A stretch of DNA of 59,950 nt from an uncultured Oscillospiraceae bacterium (GTDB lineage Bacteria > Bacillota > Clostridia > Oscillospirales > Oscillospiraceae). The DNA lies in NCBI GenBank assembly GCA_947629915.1, contig CANRFN010000021.1, positions 1-59,950 of the forward strand. The letters are read 5' to 3'. Positions within the stretch are counted from its first letter, which is position 1; each line of letters starts with the position of its first letter. Below, piece by piece: positions 24,350 through 31,488 of the stretch. Made by a program: the position numbers and the translations under genes. The notes beneath the pieces are model-generated. The model was given only the letters and a program-made list of their open reading frames with translations, did no database searches and was not told the origin of the DNA.

Positions 24350-24690
24350 CGTTTCACCTTAACCTTATAGCCGTTATCGCCTATTTGATCTTGAATGTAG
24401 AGCTGATTGTATATTTCAGTGAAAGACGCGTTGTCTGAGACTTCTATGGTGTAAACGGGCTTAAGTGCGTCAATCCACATACAAACTAGTACAGCAAGCA
24501 CCAAAAGCGCTGCAACAATAAACATGAAAAAGCCGCGGTTATAAGGCTTTTCATCGTCTACCAAGAAAAGATACGTGGCAAACAGCATCGCGATGAGGGC
24601 CACTGTTGTTAGAACTGCTATCACTATATCCCCGACCGCGACTTGTCGCCCTATCAGCTTCACGCCCTCGATTATTGGGAATTCATCCAT
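24346..24690 (-). CDS. Small membrane protein with two transmembrane helices
   Basis: 114 residues. Hydrophobic segments VAVGDIVIAVLTTVALIAML (about 18 to 45) and FFMFIVAALLVLAVLVCMWI (about 54 to 74), then a soluble end (EVSDNASFTEIYNQLYIQDQ). Phage early membrane proteins of this kind may alter the envelope or exclude superinfecting phages, but nothing here shows which. It overlaps the genes on both sides by 4 to 8 nt. Confidence 0.6.
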   Translation of the reverse strand: MDEFPIIEGVKLIGRQVAVGDIVIAVLTTVALIAMLFATYLFLVDDEKPYNRGFFMFIVAALLVLAVLVCMWIDALKPVYTIEVSDNASFTEIYNQLYIQDQIGDNGYKVKVKR

Positions 24691-24934
24691 CTGGTATCAC
24701 CTTCTCTGCCCGGTTCTTCCACGCGTTGTAGGCGTCTAAATAGTGTTCGGTTGCTAGCCACTCATCTCCCGCCCACACATGGTATACGGGCGTGTCTCCG
24801 TACTTGAGTTGGTCCGGTCCAATGAACCATGACTGTGTTTTGTAGAGTCGCACGCCGTTCTTCTCTTCCAACTTGTGCGGCCACTCTTTGCGGTCTGCTA
24901 GCAATTTCAGCCACAGTTCTTCCTTTTCAGACAT
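24683..24934 (-). CDS. Hypothetical phage protein, 83 residues
   Basis: Start ATG 24934 (MSEKEELWLKLLADRKEWPH) is preferred because it overlaps the stop of the upstream zinc-finger gene (TGATG) and avoids a long out-of-place N-terminus. Aromatic-rich body (YKTQSWFIGPDQLKYGDTPV; EHYLDAYNAWKNRAEK). No domain recognised. Confidence 0.55.
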   Translation of the reverse strand: MSEKEELWLKLLADRKEWPHKLEEKNGVRLYKTQSWFIGPDQLKYGDTPVYHVWAGDEWLATEHYLDAYNAWKNRAEKVIPDG

Positions 24935-25209
24935 CACGTTTTTTGTGCCCACTTGTCCGCCCATTTCGCCCTTCGTACTTTTTCGGCCTCGTAGCACTTT
25001 CCGCAGACGCTGAAACTGAGGCCCGAGTCCGTCATGATCTCCATGGAAGTAAAAGCATCCCCATACCGCAGGCGGGTGCCGCAGGAAGGACAATTCACGA
25101 TCCGGTTCATGCCGCTGCAGATAAGTGGGCACTCGTAACCGTCTGGTATGACAAACGGCTCCGCTTTCCCGGTCTTGTAATTCCATCGGATTACTTTGCA
25201 TCCTTCCAC
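24934..25209 (-). CDS. Small zinc-binding phage protein
   Basis: About 91 residues if GTG 25209 is used (VEGCKVIRWNYKTGKAEPFV, with AGAGGAAAGCGGC upstream); an ATG 42 bases upstream lies deep inside the preceding gene. Cysteines in CPSCGTRL and SVCGKCYEAEK form a two-pair zinc site, with CPLICSG before it. Function unknown; one of several cysteine-rich proteins in the operon. Confidence 0.55.
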   Translation of the reverse strand: MEGCKVIRWNYKTGKAEPFVIPDGYECPLICSGMNRIVNCPSCGTRLRYGDAFTSMEIMTDSGLSFSVCGKCYEAEKVRRAKWADKWAQKT

Positions 25210-25448
25210 TTTGCCGCTTTCCTCTCTGCCTGTGTGGGCATGTCCGCCCATAATCTCCAGCCCGTTCCCTTCTGGTTATAGCTGCTGTACGCTCTCACTA
25301 TTCTGCCAAACGCTGCGATAAAATCCGTCCGCTCTGTCAGTTTCACCTTAACCGGCACGCTGTCGTAGGCCTGTTCAATGACTACCCACGCCCCTGGTGT
25401 TCCCGGCACGATGGCCTTGATCTCGTCAATCGTTAGCGGTTTTTGCAT
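25191..25448 (-). CDS. Hypothetical phage protein of the MKPLT-like small family
   Basis: 85 residues, MQKPLTIDEIKAIVPGTPGA, ending GWRLWADMPTQAERKAAKW. The end matches that of the protein at 23759 (LWPDAPTPEDRKAVQW), showing a family relation. ATG 25448 follows GAGAGGGGGCAGACCAG, one copy of the recurrent leader. Confidence 0.6.
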   Translation of the reverse strand: MQKPLTIDEIKAIVPGTPGAWVVIEQAYDSVPVKVKLTERTDFIAAFGRIVRAYSSYNQKGTGWRLWADMPTQAERKAAKWKDAK

Positions 25449-25478
25449 CTGGTCTGCCCCCTCTCGTGTGTAGGTTTT

Positions 25479-25682
25479 TCAGTACGTGTCCACAAGTTGC
25501 AGATTCTTCTCCCGCGCCAGCCGCCAAAGGTCTTCTAGGGCGTTGCCCATACCCAAACGCAACGGGCAATCTGGTACCTTCCTGGTAGTGTTGGACTGCA
25601 CGCGGTAGAACGGCCCTTTCTTGCCGATTGAGTAAGTTACTGCCCCATCGGTATAGATGGGGGCGTCAATCACTATTCTCAT
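25479..25682 (-). CDS. Hypothetical phage protein, 67 residues
   Basis: Beta-rich start (MRIVIDAPIYTDGAVTYSIG) and a helical end. It overlaps the membrane protein gene upstream by 17 nt. No domain recognised. Confidence 0.5.
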   Translation of the reverse strand: MRIVIDAPIYTDGAVTYSIGKKGPFYRVQSNTTRKVPDCPLRLGMGNALEDLWRLAREKNLQLVDTY

Positions 25683-25911
25683 CGTCCTTCAGCCTCTTTT
25701 CGATTACATGTATTGCGATATCTGAACAATCCTTAACCGCGCCCATTAGCCCCGTGCTGATAACAGATGCAAGCCACGCGCCCAGGACCCACATAGCGAT
25801 TGCGAACCCGCAGATCTGGCCCACGTCCACAGGCAGACGCATTAGGTAGCTTGCTACAGAAAGAGTTAGGACAACGAGAAGGTAAGTCACAAAGCTTTTA
25901 AGAAATCTCAA
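25666..25911 (-). CDS. Small membrane protein
   Basis: 81 residues with two hydrophobic segments (FVTYLLVVLTLSVASYLM near the start and IAMWVLGAWLASVISTGLMG), then a charged end (HVIEKRLKDDENSD). The C-terminal codons overlap the next gene. Function unknown. Confidence 0.55.
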   Translation of the reverse strand: MRFLKSFVTYLLVVLTLSVASYLMRLPVDVGQICGFAIAMWVLGAWLASVISTGLMGAVKDCSDIAIHVIEKRLKDDENSD

Positions 25912-25926
25912 GTTAGATAGCCCCCG

Positions 25927-26160
25927 TTAGATATCACAAGTGTCGCATTGGTGCTGTATTGCTAAGAATATATCGCTGATAGTGTCGAGTGCACTGACGC
26001 TGTCATTGTACACCTCTAAATCATAACTATCGCTATCGCTAAATGCGGTGACAGTATACTTTGTACGGCTCTCCTTTTGGCTAAATCTCTCTACCGCCAT
26101 GATTGCAACCATCCGGTCTGTGTTCACTAGCTTTTTGCCGTCTCTGGATCTAATCCACAT
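25927..26160 (-). CDS. Hypothetical phage protein, 77 residues
   Basis: Sequence starts MWIRSRDGKKLVNTDRMVAI, a pattern seen in small host-derived proteins that bind a ligand through a short beta sheet; the body is YTVTAFSDSDSYDLEVYNDS and the end has QCDTCDI. It starts two bases after the stop of the upstream cysteine-rich gene. Role unknown. Confidence 0.55.
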   Translation of the reverse strand: MWIRSRDGKKLVNTDRMVAIMAVERFSQKESRTKYTVTAFSDSDSYDLEVYNDSVSALDTISDIFLAIQHQCDTCDI

Positions 26161-26162
26161 GC

Positions 26163-26390
26163 TTATTCATCTCCCATTAACAGAGTGGCCGCGTGGCAGT
26201 GAAATTCAAGACAGCGGCTGCACATGAATTTTTTTACTTTCGGGTCGTAGCAGATATGTATGCAGTGGATGTTTTGGCAATAGAATGGGCGGCCTCCACT
26301 CCATACACACGCGCCGGTCATACCGTCTATGCAATCCTTATTCTTACAGAAGTTGCAGGGCAAACGGCCCTGCCGATCTCTTTCGTTCAT
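26163..26390 (-). CDS. Cysteine-rich small phage protein
   Basis: 75 residues with ten or so Cys/His residues: LPCNFCKNKDC, YCQNIHCIHIC and FMCSRCLEFHCH. The spacing suggests two or three zinc sites. It overlaps the similar gene upstream by 4 nt. No clear family. Confidence 0.6.
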   Translation of the reverse strand: MNERDRQGRLPCNFCKNKDCIDGMTGACVWSGGRPFYCQNIHCIHICYDPKVKKFMCSRCLEFHCHAATLLMGDE

Positions 26391-26599
26391 TCCTCATCCA
26401 CCCACTTCGGCGGTGTAGCCGCCTTGCATCGGCCCTCAAAGGCGAACTTGCAGCAGTGTTTAAGATCTAAGGCGCATATCATATTATATTCGCAATCAAA
26501 ATTTTGGCAGTCGAATTCACGCTGCTGGGTACTCCAAACGCAGTTATTGCAGTCACCTTCACAGAGGCCATATTGGTTTGTGAAACAAGGGAATTTCAT
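26387..26599 (-). CDS. Cysteine-rich small phage protein
   Basis: 70 residues, CEGDCNNCVW, FDCQNFDCEYN and KHCCKFAFEGRC, similar in style to the gene product at 26163, so likely a paralogue. It overlaps the next upstream gene by 4 nt. Function unknown. Confidence 0.6.
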   Translation of the reverse strand: MKFPCFTNQYGLCEGDCNNCVWSTQQREFDCQNFDCEYNMICALDLKHCCKFAFEGRCKAATPPKWVDEE

Positions 26600-27111
26600 T
26601 TCGGCAACCTCCCGGATAACACTATCGCGTAAGCCTCACAGACGATATTGCGCTTGATATACTCCCGATCTCGGTCATTCGTGGCCCGGTCCAGATCTTG
26701 CACTAGGTACTTGAGAACTTCCGGCGCAACCTCCATGCCCCAGAAACGTTCATTTTCCTCAGCTATGCGGCGGTCTCGGTCCATCATGCCGGTCTTATCC
26801 TGGATGACTGCGGGCGACACTTCCGCCGCTAGGCGGTCTATTGTTCCATCCCGCACCATGCCCACGGCATTGCCAAGAATGCACATTCTCACGCGGTCGA
26901 AGTTGACGTCCACATTGATATCCCCGCTTTTCGCGTACTGCGGTTGCCCGGCGGTCTTCTGGTTCAGCGTGATTTGCAGCTCTCTCACATCGCTCTCAAG
27001 GGCTGCGGTGTTGCATCTTTTAGCAAGATAAATTAGCAGGTCTTCCAGCATGGCAGGGTCACCTGCCTGCCTGATAGACTCGTTGGCGGCCTCCCGGTTA
27101 TCCTTTCTCAT
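26596..27111 (-). CDS. Hypothetical phage protein, 171 residues
   Basis: Start ATG 27111 (MRKDNREAANESIRQAGDPA) fits because it lies directly after the stop of the ThyX-like gene with a GGATAACC-type site; the longer frame is only overlap. The protein is helical and charged, with DRDRRIAEENERFWGMEVAP in the middle. No domain recognised. Confidence 0.55.
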   Translation of the reverse strand: MRKDNREAANESIRQAGDPAMLEDLLIYLAKRCNTAALESDVRELQITLNQKTAGQPQYAKSGDINVDVNFDRVRMCILGNAVGMVRDGTIDRLAAEVSPAVIQDKTGMMDRDRRIAEENERFWGMEVAPEVLKYLVQDLDRATNDRDREYIKRNIVCEAYAIVLSGRLPK

Positions 27112-27115
27112 GGCG

Positions 27116-27748
27116 CTATCCCTCGTGCTCGAAGAATGCGCAGACATCTCCGCCGTCCACGTCATCCCAGGTGCGGCGGCACTCAAGGCGCATCCCAAAG
27201 TTATAATAGTCGGTCTTTAGATTAGAATACTTGCAGCAGCTGCATATGTGCGGCCTACCACAGCTAAACATTTCCTTGCACACACCATAAGCGCACATGG
27301 GTGCTAGCAGTCCTTTGAACTCCGGGCAGATCTCTTCCACCTGTTGGCAGATCTCCCGTACTACGGCCTGCGTTACGGGGTCTGCTAAGCTGCAGAGTCT
27401 CTTAGATGCTACGGTCATGAGCTCTTCTGCATTCATCTGCCACAACATATCAACCGGGGCGTCCTGCCGCTCTGCACCTCTGTCGGGGTTGCTCCGCTGA
27501 GACTTTACGAAGGGCTGAGAATGGACGTGCCGGCAAAGGTGAACACTCACGTAATACGGAATTCCCTCCAGCGAGAACGTGAAGGGAAGTACTCTAATAT
27601 GGCTGTGCCGCGCCTGCAATGAATCGTGTTTCCACTTCTCATCTGGTGGTGTTACGGGCTTCTTACCCATCGTCACCAGGGCGCAACGCTTGCACAGCAT
27701 CCAGTCTTCATCTGTCGGGTGCTGGACAATTGAGACGGTAAAACCCAT
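27116..27748 (-). CDS. ThyX-like protein (degenerate flavin-dependent thymidylate synthase fold)
   Basis: A 210-residue protein resembling the phage branch of ThyX-like proteins: LVTMGKKPVTPPDEKW near the start, SHIRVLPFTFSLEGIPYYVS, then VHLCRHVHSQPFVKSQRSN, where an RH+H..PFV.SQR replaces the canonical RHRxxSxNExSxR. The C-terminal part has extra cysteines (CSCCKYSN; LECRRTW). With the signature changed, thymidylate synthase activity is doubtful; substrate binding or a modified-base role is possible. ATG 27748 follows AAGGAGGCAAACCAG. Confidence 0.55.
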   Translation of the reverse strand: MGFTVSIVQHPTDEDWMLCKRCALVTMGKKPVTPPDEKWKHDSLQARHSHIRVLPFTFSLEGIPYYVSVHLCRHVHSQPFVKSQRSNPDRGAERQDAPVDMLWQMNAEELMTVASKRLCSLADPVTQAVVREICQQVEEICPEFKGLLAPMCAYGVCKEMFSCGRPHICSCCKYSNLKTDYYNFGMRLECRRTWDDVDGGDVCAFFEHEG

Positions 27749-27793
27749 CTGGTTTGCCTCCTTGCTAAAATTGTGTAGAAATGCGGCGATTTT

Positions 27794-27834
27794 AGCGGGG
27801 TAGCCGCCAGGGAATATAGAAGGGCTACCCCGCT
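27794..27834. terminator. Strong 12-bp hairpin between early genes
   Basis: AGCGGGGTAGCC (27794 to 27805) pairs with GGCTACCCCGCT (27823 to 27834). It lies between the genes ending at 27865 and starting at 27748 and could attenuate transcription or protect RNA. No clear T-run follows on the minus strand. Confidence 0.5.
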
Positions 27835-27864
27835 GCTAATCGCGTTTCTAGGGCGAGAAACGCC

Positions 27865-28083
27865 CTATTTTTTAGTGGCTTTTTCGCGTGCTGCTTTCAG
27901 TCTCGCCGCCGCTGCGGCCTTCTGCTCTTCGGTGAGCTTTCTGGGCGTCCGGTAGGGGTTTTTACCGAGGCGGTAGGGCTTAAGGGCGCAATCGCGGGAG
28001 TCGCAATCCTTCACCGCTGCTGCAGTTCCAGCGCAGGCCAAGCAGAATTTGCGGATGGCGGTGAGCGGTCTGGTATATTCCAA
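27865..28083 (-). CDS. Small cysteine-containing basic phage protein
   Basis: 72 residues starting at TTG 28083 (LEYTRPLTAIRKFCLACAGT) with CACGGAGGAGTGAACCAGA before it. CLACAG and DCDSRDC form a likely zinc site; the end is a basic A/K-rich helix. This LTAIRKFC..C.G pattern is common in phage proteins of unknown role. Confidence 0.65.
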   Translation of the reverse strand: MEYTRPLTAIRKFCLACAGTAAAVKDCDSRDCALKPYRLGKNPYRTPRKLTEEQKAAAAARLKAAREKATKK

Positions 28084-28089
28084 TCTGGT

Positions 28090-28482
28090 TCACTCCTCCG
28101 TGTAGGTTTTCTTTGCCTCTTCTGTGATGGGCAGCCAATAGTAGCGCTCTTCAAACGGCGCATAGAATTCGTGCAGGATCTTCTCAAGCTGTTGGTCTAG
28201 CAGTACCCTATATGCATCGGTCTCGTCCTTTTTGAGAAGTGCCGGGGCGTACTTCTTATAGGCCTCCGTCCACGCCGTGTGGATCTTCTTCAGCCGCTTC
28301 CGGCCGAAGACGTCCTTACCCATTACATCCTTGTCGTTGAGGACGATACACAGGCAGTCCCATGTGTACTGTTCGAAGGTCTGCCGGGCGGCGTCCTGCA
28401 GCACATCATCCCTTATGCGGCGCTTCTCCAGGTACGCGTTCTTTTTGGGCGGCGGGGCGTGGCCGCCTTTCTTCTTGCCCAT
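28090..28482 (-). CDS. Hypothetical phage protein, 130 residues
   Basis: Basic N-terminus (MGKKKGGHAPPPKKNAYLEK), then a helical charged body (EAYKKYAPALLKKDETDAYR). It starts six bases downstream of the DNA polymerase stop, so it is probably co-expressed with replication genes. No domain recognised. Confidence 0.6.
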   Translation of the reverse strand: MGKKKGGHAPPPKKNAYLEKRRIRDDVLQDAARQTFEQYTWDCLCIVLNDKDVMGKDVFGRKRLKKIHTAWTEAYKKYAPALLKKDETDAYRVLLDQQLEKILHEFYAPFEERYYWLPITEEAKKTYTEE

Positions 28483-28487
28483 CGCTG

Positions 28488-31412
28488 TCAGTCCTTTCTG
28501 AAGAATTCACCCACCCACCCATCTGCGTTGAGCGGGAGCCCCGGCGCCCAGGGTATGGGTTCACTCATAATGTCTGTGACGGCCTTTAGCATCTCGTCAG
28601 GGCTCGCCCACGGCTCTATATCAATTACGACCTCATCATGAATGTGGAACACTATCGGGAATCCGTGAGAAACTAACTTGTCAATGACATATCCTAAGCA
28701 ATCGCGTGCAATGCTCTGGATGCAATTGCTTACGATGTGCGGGCCCGTGTCCGTCTTGATTGTGAACCGGTGCCTCGGGCCACAATTCCTGATGTCGTAC
28801 ACAGGTTTCTCCGATCCGGTTTCGTGGATAACAATTCCGCCGGCCACCCGTGCTTCATGCGATAGCATATCGTGTTGGTCTTTACCCCTGTCTTCTCTGA
28901 TAGCTCGCTTATCGTCATACGCCCGCTCTCCGTCTCCACATACACGTTCGTTCTCTTGTTGCGGGCGTTTTTCTTTCGTGTAGTCCATCGGCAGTTCTCC
29001 GGGGAGTACCCCTTGTTGTTGTCGATCCGGTCCAGGTCTAGACCCTTCTGCCATGTCGGCCCCATGTCCTCCCAGAAGTTCTCGAAACTCTCTGCCCACC
29101 TGTCGCATACTGTGATTCCGCGCCCGCCGTAATTGTGGTAAGCCTGATGGTTCGGATCTGTGCAGCGCTGCTTCATCGAGTGCCACACGCCCCACGCCGG
29201 ATGATGCGTCATTCCGTGCGTTGTTCTTGATTTGGCTATCAGTTCTGACGTTTTGCACCCACAAGATTTCTGCTGCCTCTTTCCCGGCATTATGCAGCGC
29301 CGTTCCAGTTCGATCACCCGCCCGCATTCGCATTGGCATAGCCATAGCGGCTTGTTCTGGCTGGTGTTGTGGTCTGCACGACCGATAACTGTCAGGTAGT
29401 TGAACTTCCTTCCAGTTAAGTCCTCCGCTCTTTGCACATTCGACCCACCCTTCATCTGTTAGTATTTTGTGGTTTGGCGTCATTAGTGCGCCGTCAACGG
29501 CTATAACCTCTTTGGTTCCTTGGTTGATTAGGCCGTCATGGCTGCACCACTCTACACCGTCCCAGATTTTATCTGATCTCGTTACCGTCTCGATGGGGGC
29601 CCACCCTCTATCAGTCAGGACGGGAGTGCCTTCGGCAAGGCAGTTCTCGGTGAGCTTGCCTCCGTAGGTCTCGATTTCCATCCACTTCTTGGTTTCCTGG
29701 TTCAGGCCGTAATAGCAAAGGGCCTTGCTGCCCCATCGGTTCTGCGTGATACGGGGTTCCACATAGTAGCTCTTGCGGCCCGATGGCAGGAGGATGGTGA
29801 GAAACGTCATTTGCAGATCTGGGTTGTACTCTCTCGCTATCGTCAGGCCGTGCGTGGTTCTTGCTCCGCCGTTCTCCACTACGTCAATAGCGGCGCCCTC
29901 CAAGTCGTACCACAGCTGTTGGATGCGTGGGTTCGTCTTTCTCCAGCGGTTCACGATCCCCTGCATCTCCTCATCAGAGACATCATCCAGTTTGTGCCCC
30001 GTGTCCATGCGGCGCATTGCCATAATACCTCCACCATAACCAAGGGCCAGCTCTGCAACCTTCCCGCGTTGCCTCAAGGCGTATTCGGGGTTTCCCTTCT
30101 TAATCCGGTCGATAGGCACGTTAAACATTTGAGCCGCCGAGGCCTCATAGATCTTGCCGTGGGTTCTGAAAACCTCCAGCCGCCACTCCTCCTGCGCTAA
30201 CCAACTGATTACCCGCGCTTCAATCGCTGAGAAGTCTGCATCTATCAGCACATGGCCAGGGGCGGCCACTAGCGCCGTTCTAATGAGCTGCGATAGTGTA
30301 TCGGAAACTGATCCATAGAGCGTGGCTAGCACTTCTCGTTGGTCTCGTTTCACTAGCCGCCGAACGTCTCCGATAGACTCAAACTCCAGGTAAGTGCGGG
30401 GGAGGTTCTGCAGCTGGACTAATTCCCCGGCCCATCGGCCTGAACGATTCGCCTTATAGAACTGCATCATCCCATGAACGCGGCCATCCTTGCAGACGGT
30501 TGCGGCCATCTTGTCATACTTCTTTGTGCTGGTCTTCCCAAGCTCTTGCCGGATCTCCAACATTCTTCTTACCGCGGGGTGTAGCCCTTCCCTCTGCAGC
30601 CAGTCGGCCACGATCTCCTTTGTCAGTCCTGGAATCTGGTCGTTGGGCGGCTGTATGCGGTTTATCCACGCCGTCACCTGGGCTATACTGTTCGGGTTCT
30701 CCAGTCCGGTCAACCCCTGGGCCTCGTCCATTAGCCCCGCTTGTTCTTCTGCCATGATGTTCAACGCCCCGGCCACTAGGTCACAGTCTAGCGCTACTCC
30801 ACGATAGTTCACTTTGACGTTAGTAACCCACTGTTGCTGCAGCCATGGCGGCACGGGGATTTTGGACAGTAGCCGTTCAATCTCCATTTCCGCCACTACG
30901 TCTTGCGCATTGTAGGTCTTGAATAACTCCCACTTCTCCGGGTCGTGTCGTGGCAGGTTTCGCGTTCTCCCTCCGTTCTTTGCCGTGGGCTTACAGGGCT
31001 TGCAAAAGTACGTTATCAGGGACTTGCCAACGGTCAGTTTTTGCTTGTCCTCCGCCAGGCCCATGGCGGCGCCAGTGGCCTGCAGACTTCCGGGAAAACC
31101 GGCATACAGTCCGTGAAAGAGCGTGCATCGCCACTGCTCCGGCGGCAGAAGTCCGTACCACTTGGAGAGACAAAGCCATTCAAAGTTAGCGTTGTATGCG
31201 TGTTTGATGTAGTCTGGATCTCGTAGTGCGGCAATCAGCCAAACCGGCGGTATCTCACCGCAAGCCATGTCGACAACCTGAACCGGGGCGCCGTCCAGAG
31301 AGTAGGCAAATAGCAGGATCTCAAAATCATCGGACTCCACGTACTTCTGCGCTCCCACTTCATCCAGCGGTGCGCTAGAGTACGTCTCGAGATCACAAAA
31401 AACGTGGTGCAT
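28488..31412 (-). CDS. Family A DNA polymerase containing an intein
   Basis: 974 residues, of which 591 to 896 are an intein. The exteins total 668 residues, normal for phage Pol A. N-terminal 3'-5' exonuclease: CDLETYSS (D7, E9). Polymerase: motif A DADFSAIEARVISWLAQE, motif B RQRGKVAELALGYGG, motif C FHIHDEVVIDIEP. The intein splits GGKLTEN and CIQSIARDCLG, just before the conserved QSIARD helix close to motif C, so the enzyme is inactive unless spliced. Upstream of ssDNA-binding protein genes in expression order. ATG 31412. Confidence 0.92.
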   Translation of the reverse strand: MHHVFCDLETYSSAPLDEVGAQKYVESDDFEILLFAYSLDGAPVQVVDMACGEIPPVWLIAALRDPDYIKHAYNANFEWLCLSKWYGLLPPEQWRCTLFHGLYAGFPGSLQATGAAMGLAEDKQKLTVGKSLITYFCKPCKPTAKNGGRTRNLPRHDPEKWELFKTYNAQDVVAEMEIERLLSKIPVPPWLQQQWVTNVKVNYRGVALDCDLVAGALNIMAEEQAGLMDEAQGLTGLENPNSIAQVTAWINRIQPPNDQIPGLTKEIVADWLQREGLHPAVRRMLEIRQELGKTSTKKYDKMAATVCKDGRVHGMMQFYKANRSGRWAGELVQLQNLPRTYLEFESIGDVRRLVKRDQREVLATLYGSVSDTLSQLIRTALVAAPGHVLIDADFSAIEARVISWLAQEEWRLEVFRTHGKIYEASAAQMFNVPIDRIKKGNPEYALRQRGKVAELALGYGGGIMAMRRMDTGHKLDDVSDEEMQGIVNRWRKTNPRIQQLWYDLEGAAIDVVENGGARTTHGLTIAREYNPDLQMTFLTILLPSGRKSYYVEPRITQNRWGSKALCYYGLNQETKKWMEIETYGGKLTENCLAEGTPVLTDRGWAPIETVTRSDKIWDGVEWCSHDGLINQGTKEVIAVDGALMTPNHKILTDEGWVECAKSGGLNWKEVQLPDSYRSCRPQHQPEQAAMAMPMRMRAGDRTGTALHNAGKEAAEILWVQNVRTDSQIKNNARNDASSGVGRVALDEAALHRSEPSGLPQLRRARNHSMRQVGREFRELLGGHGADMAEGSRPGPDRQQQGVLPGELPMDYTKEKRPQQENERVCGDGERAYDDKRAIREDRGKDQHDMLSHEARVAGGIVIHETGSEKPVYDIRNCGPRHRFTIKTDTGPHIVSNCIQSIARDCLGYVIDKLVSHGFPIVFHIHDEVVIDIEPWASPDEMLKAVTDIMSEPIPWAPGLPLNADGWVGEFFRKD
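28725..29642 (-). mobile_element. Intein in DNA polymerase, 306 residues
   Basis: Begins Cys591 (CLAEGTPVLTDRGWAPIETV, block A), continues through GTKEVIAVDGALMTPNHKI (block B, with the TxxH) and ends KPVYDIRN...HRFTIKTD and HIVSN before the +1 Cys (blocks F and G). The penultimate residue is Ser, not the common His. About 195 residues between the splicing blocks are low-complexity and look like no homing endonuclease in this frame; the same DNA encodes an HNH protein in another frame. Confidence 0.9.
28730..29455 (-). CDS. HNH homing endonuclease nested out of frame inside the intein
   Basis: A 241-residue ORF on the same strand as the polymerase but in another frame, fully inside intein DNA. 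Zinc-ribbon-like start (LWLCQCECGRVIELERRC then KSCGC), HNH/AP2-type core (HNYGGRGITVCDRW and LDRIDNNKGYSPENCRW), and a helix-turn-helix DNA-binding end (RMTISELSEKTGVKTNTICY). All are canonical, so this is the selected frame; roughly the last 30 residues are only read-through of the intein C-terminal block. A GTG after GGGTGGG near 29437 may be the real start. Confidence 0.88.
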   Translation of the reverse strand: MKGGSNVQRAEDLTGRKFNYLTVIGRADHNTSQNKPLWLCQCECGRVIELERRCIMPGKRQQKSCGCKTSELIAKSRTTHGMTHHPAWGVWHSMKQRCTDPNHQAYHNYGGRGITVCDRWAESFENFWEDMGPTWQKGLDLDRIDNNKGYSPENCRWTTRKKNARNKRTNVYVETESGRMTISELSEKTGVKTNTICYRMKHGWPAELLSTKPDRRNLCTTSGIVARGTGSQSRRTRARTS

Positions 31413-31488
31413 TCCCGTCTCGCCTCCTTCGTGTCATGCGGCTAGAGCCGTTCATGAGAGAACGGCTCTAGCGCTTGTCAGGTGAGGA

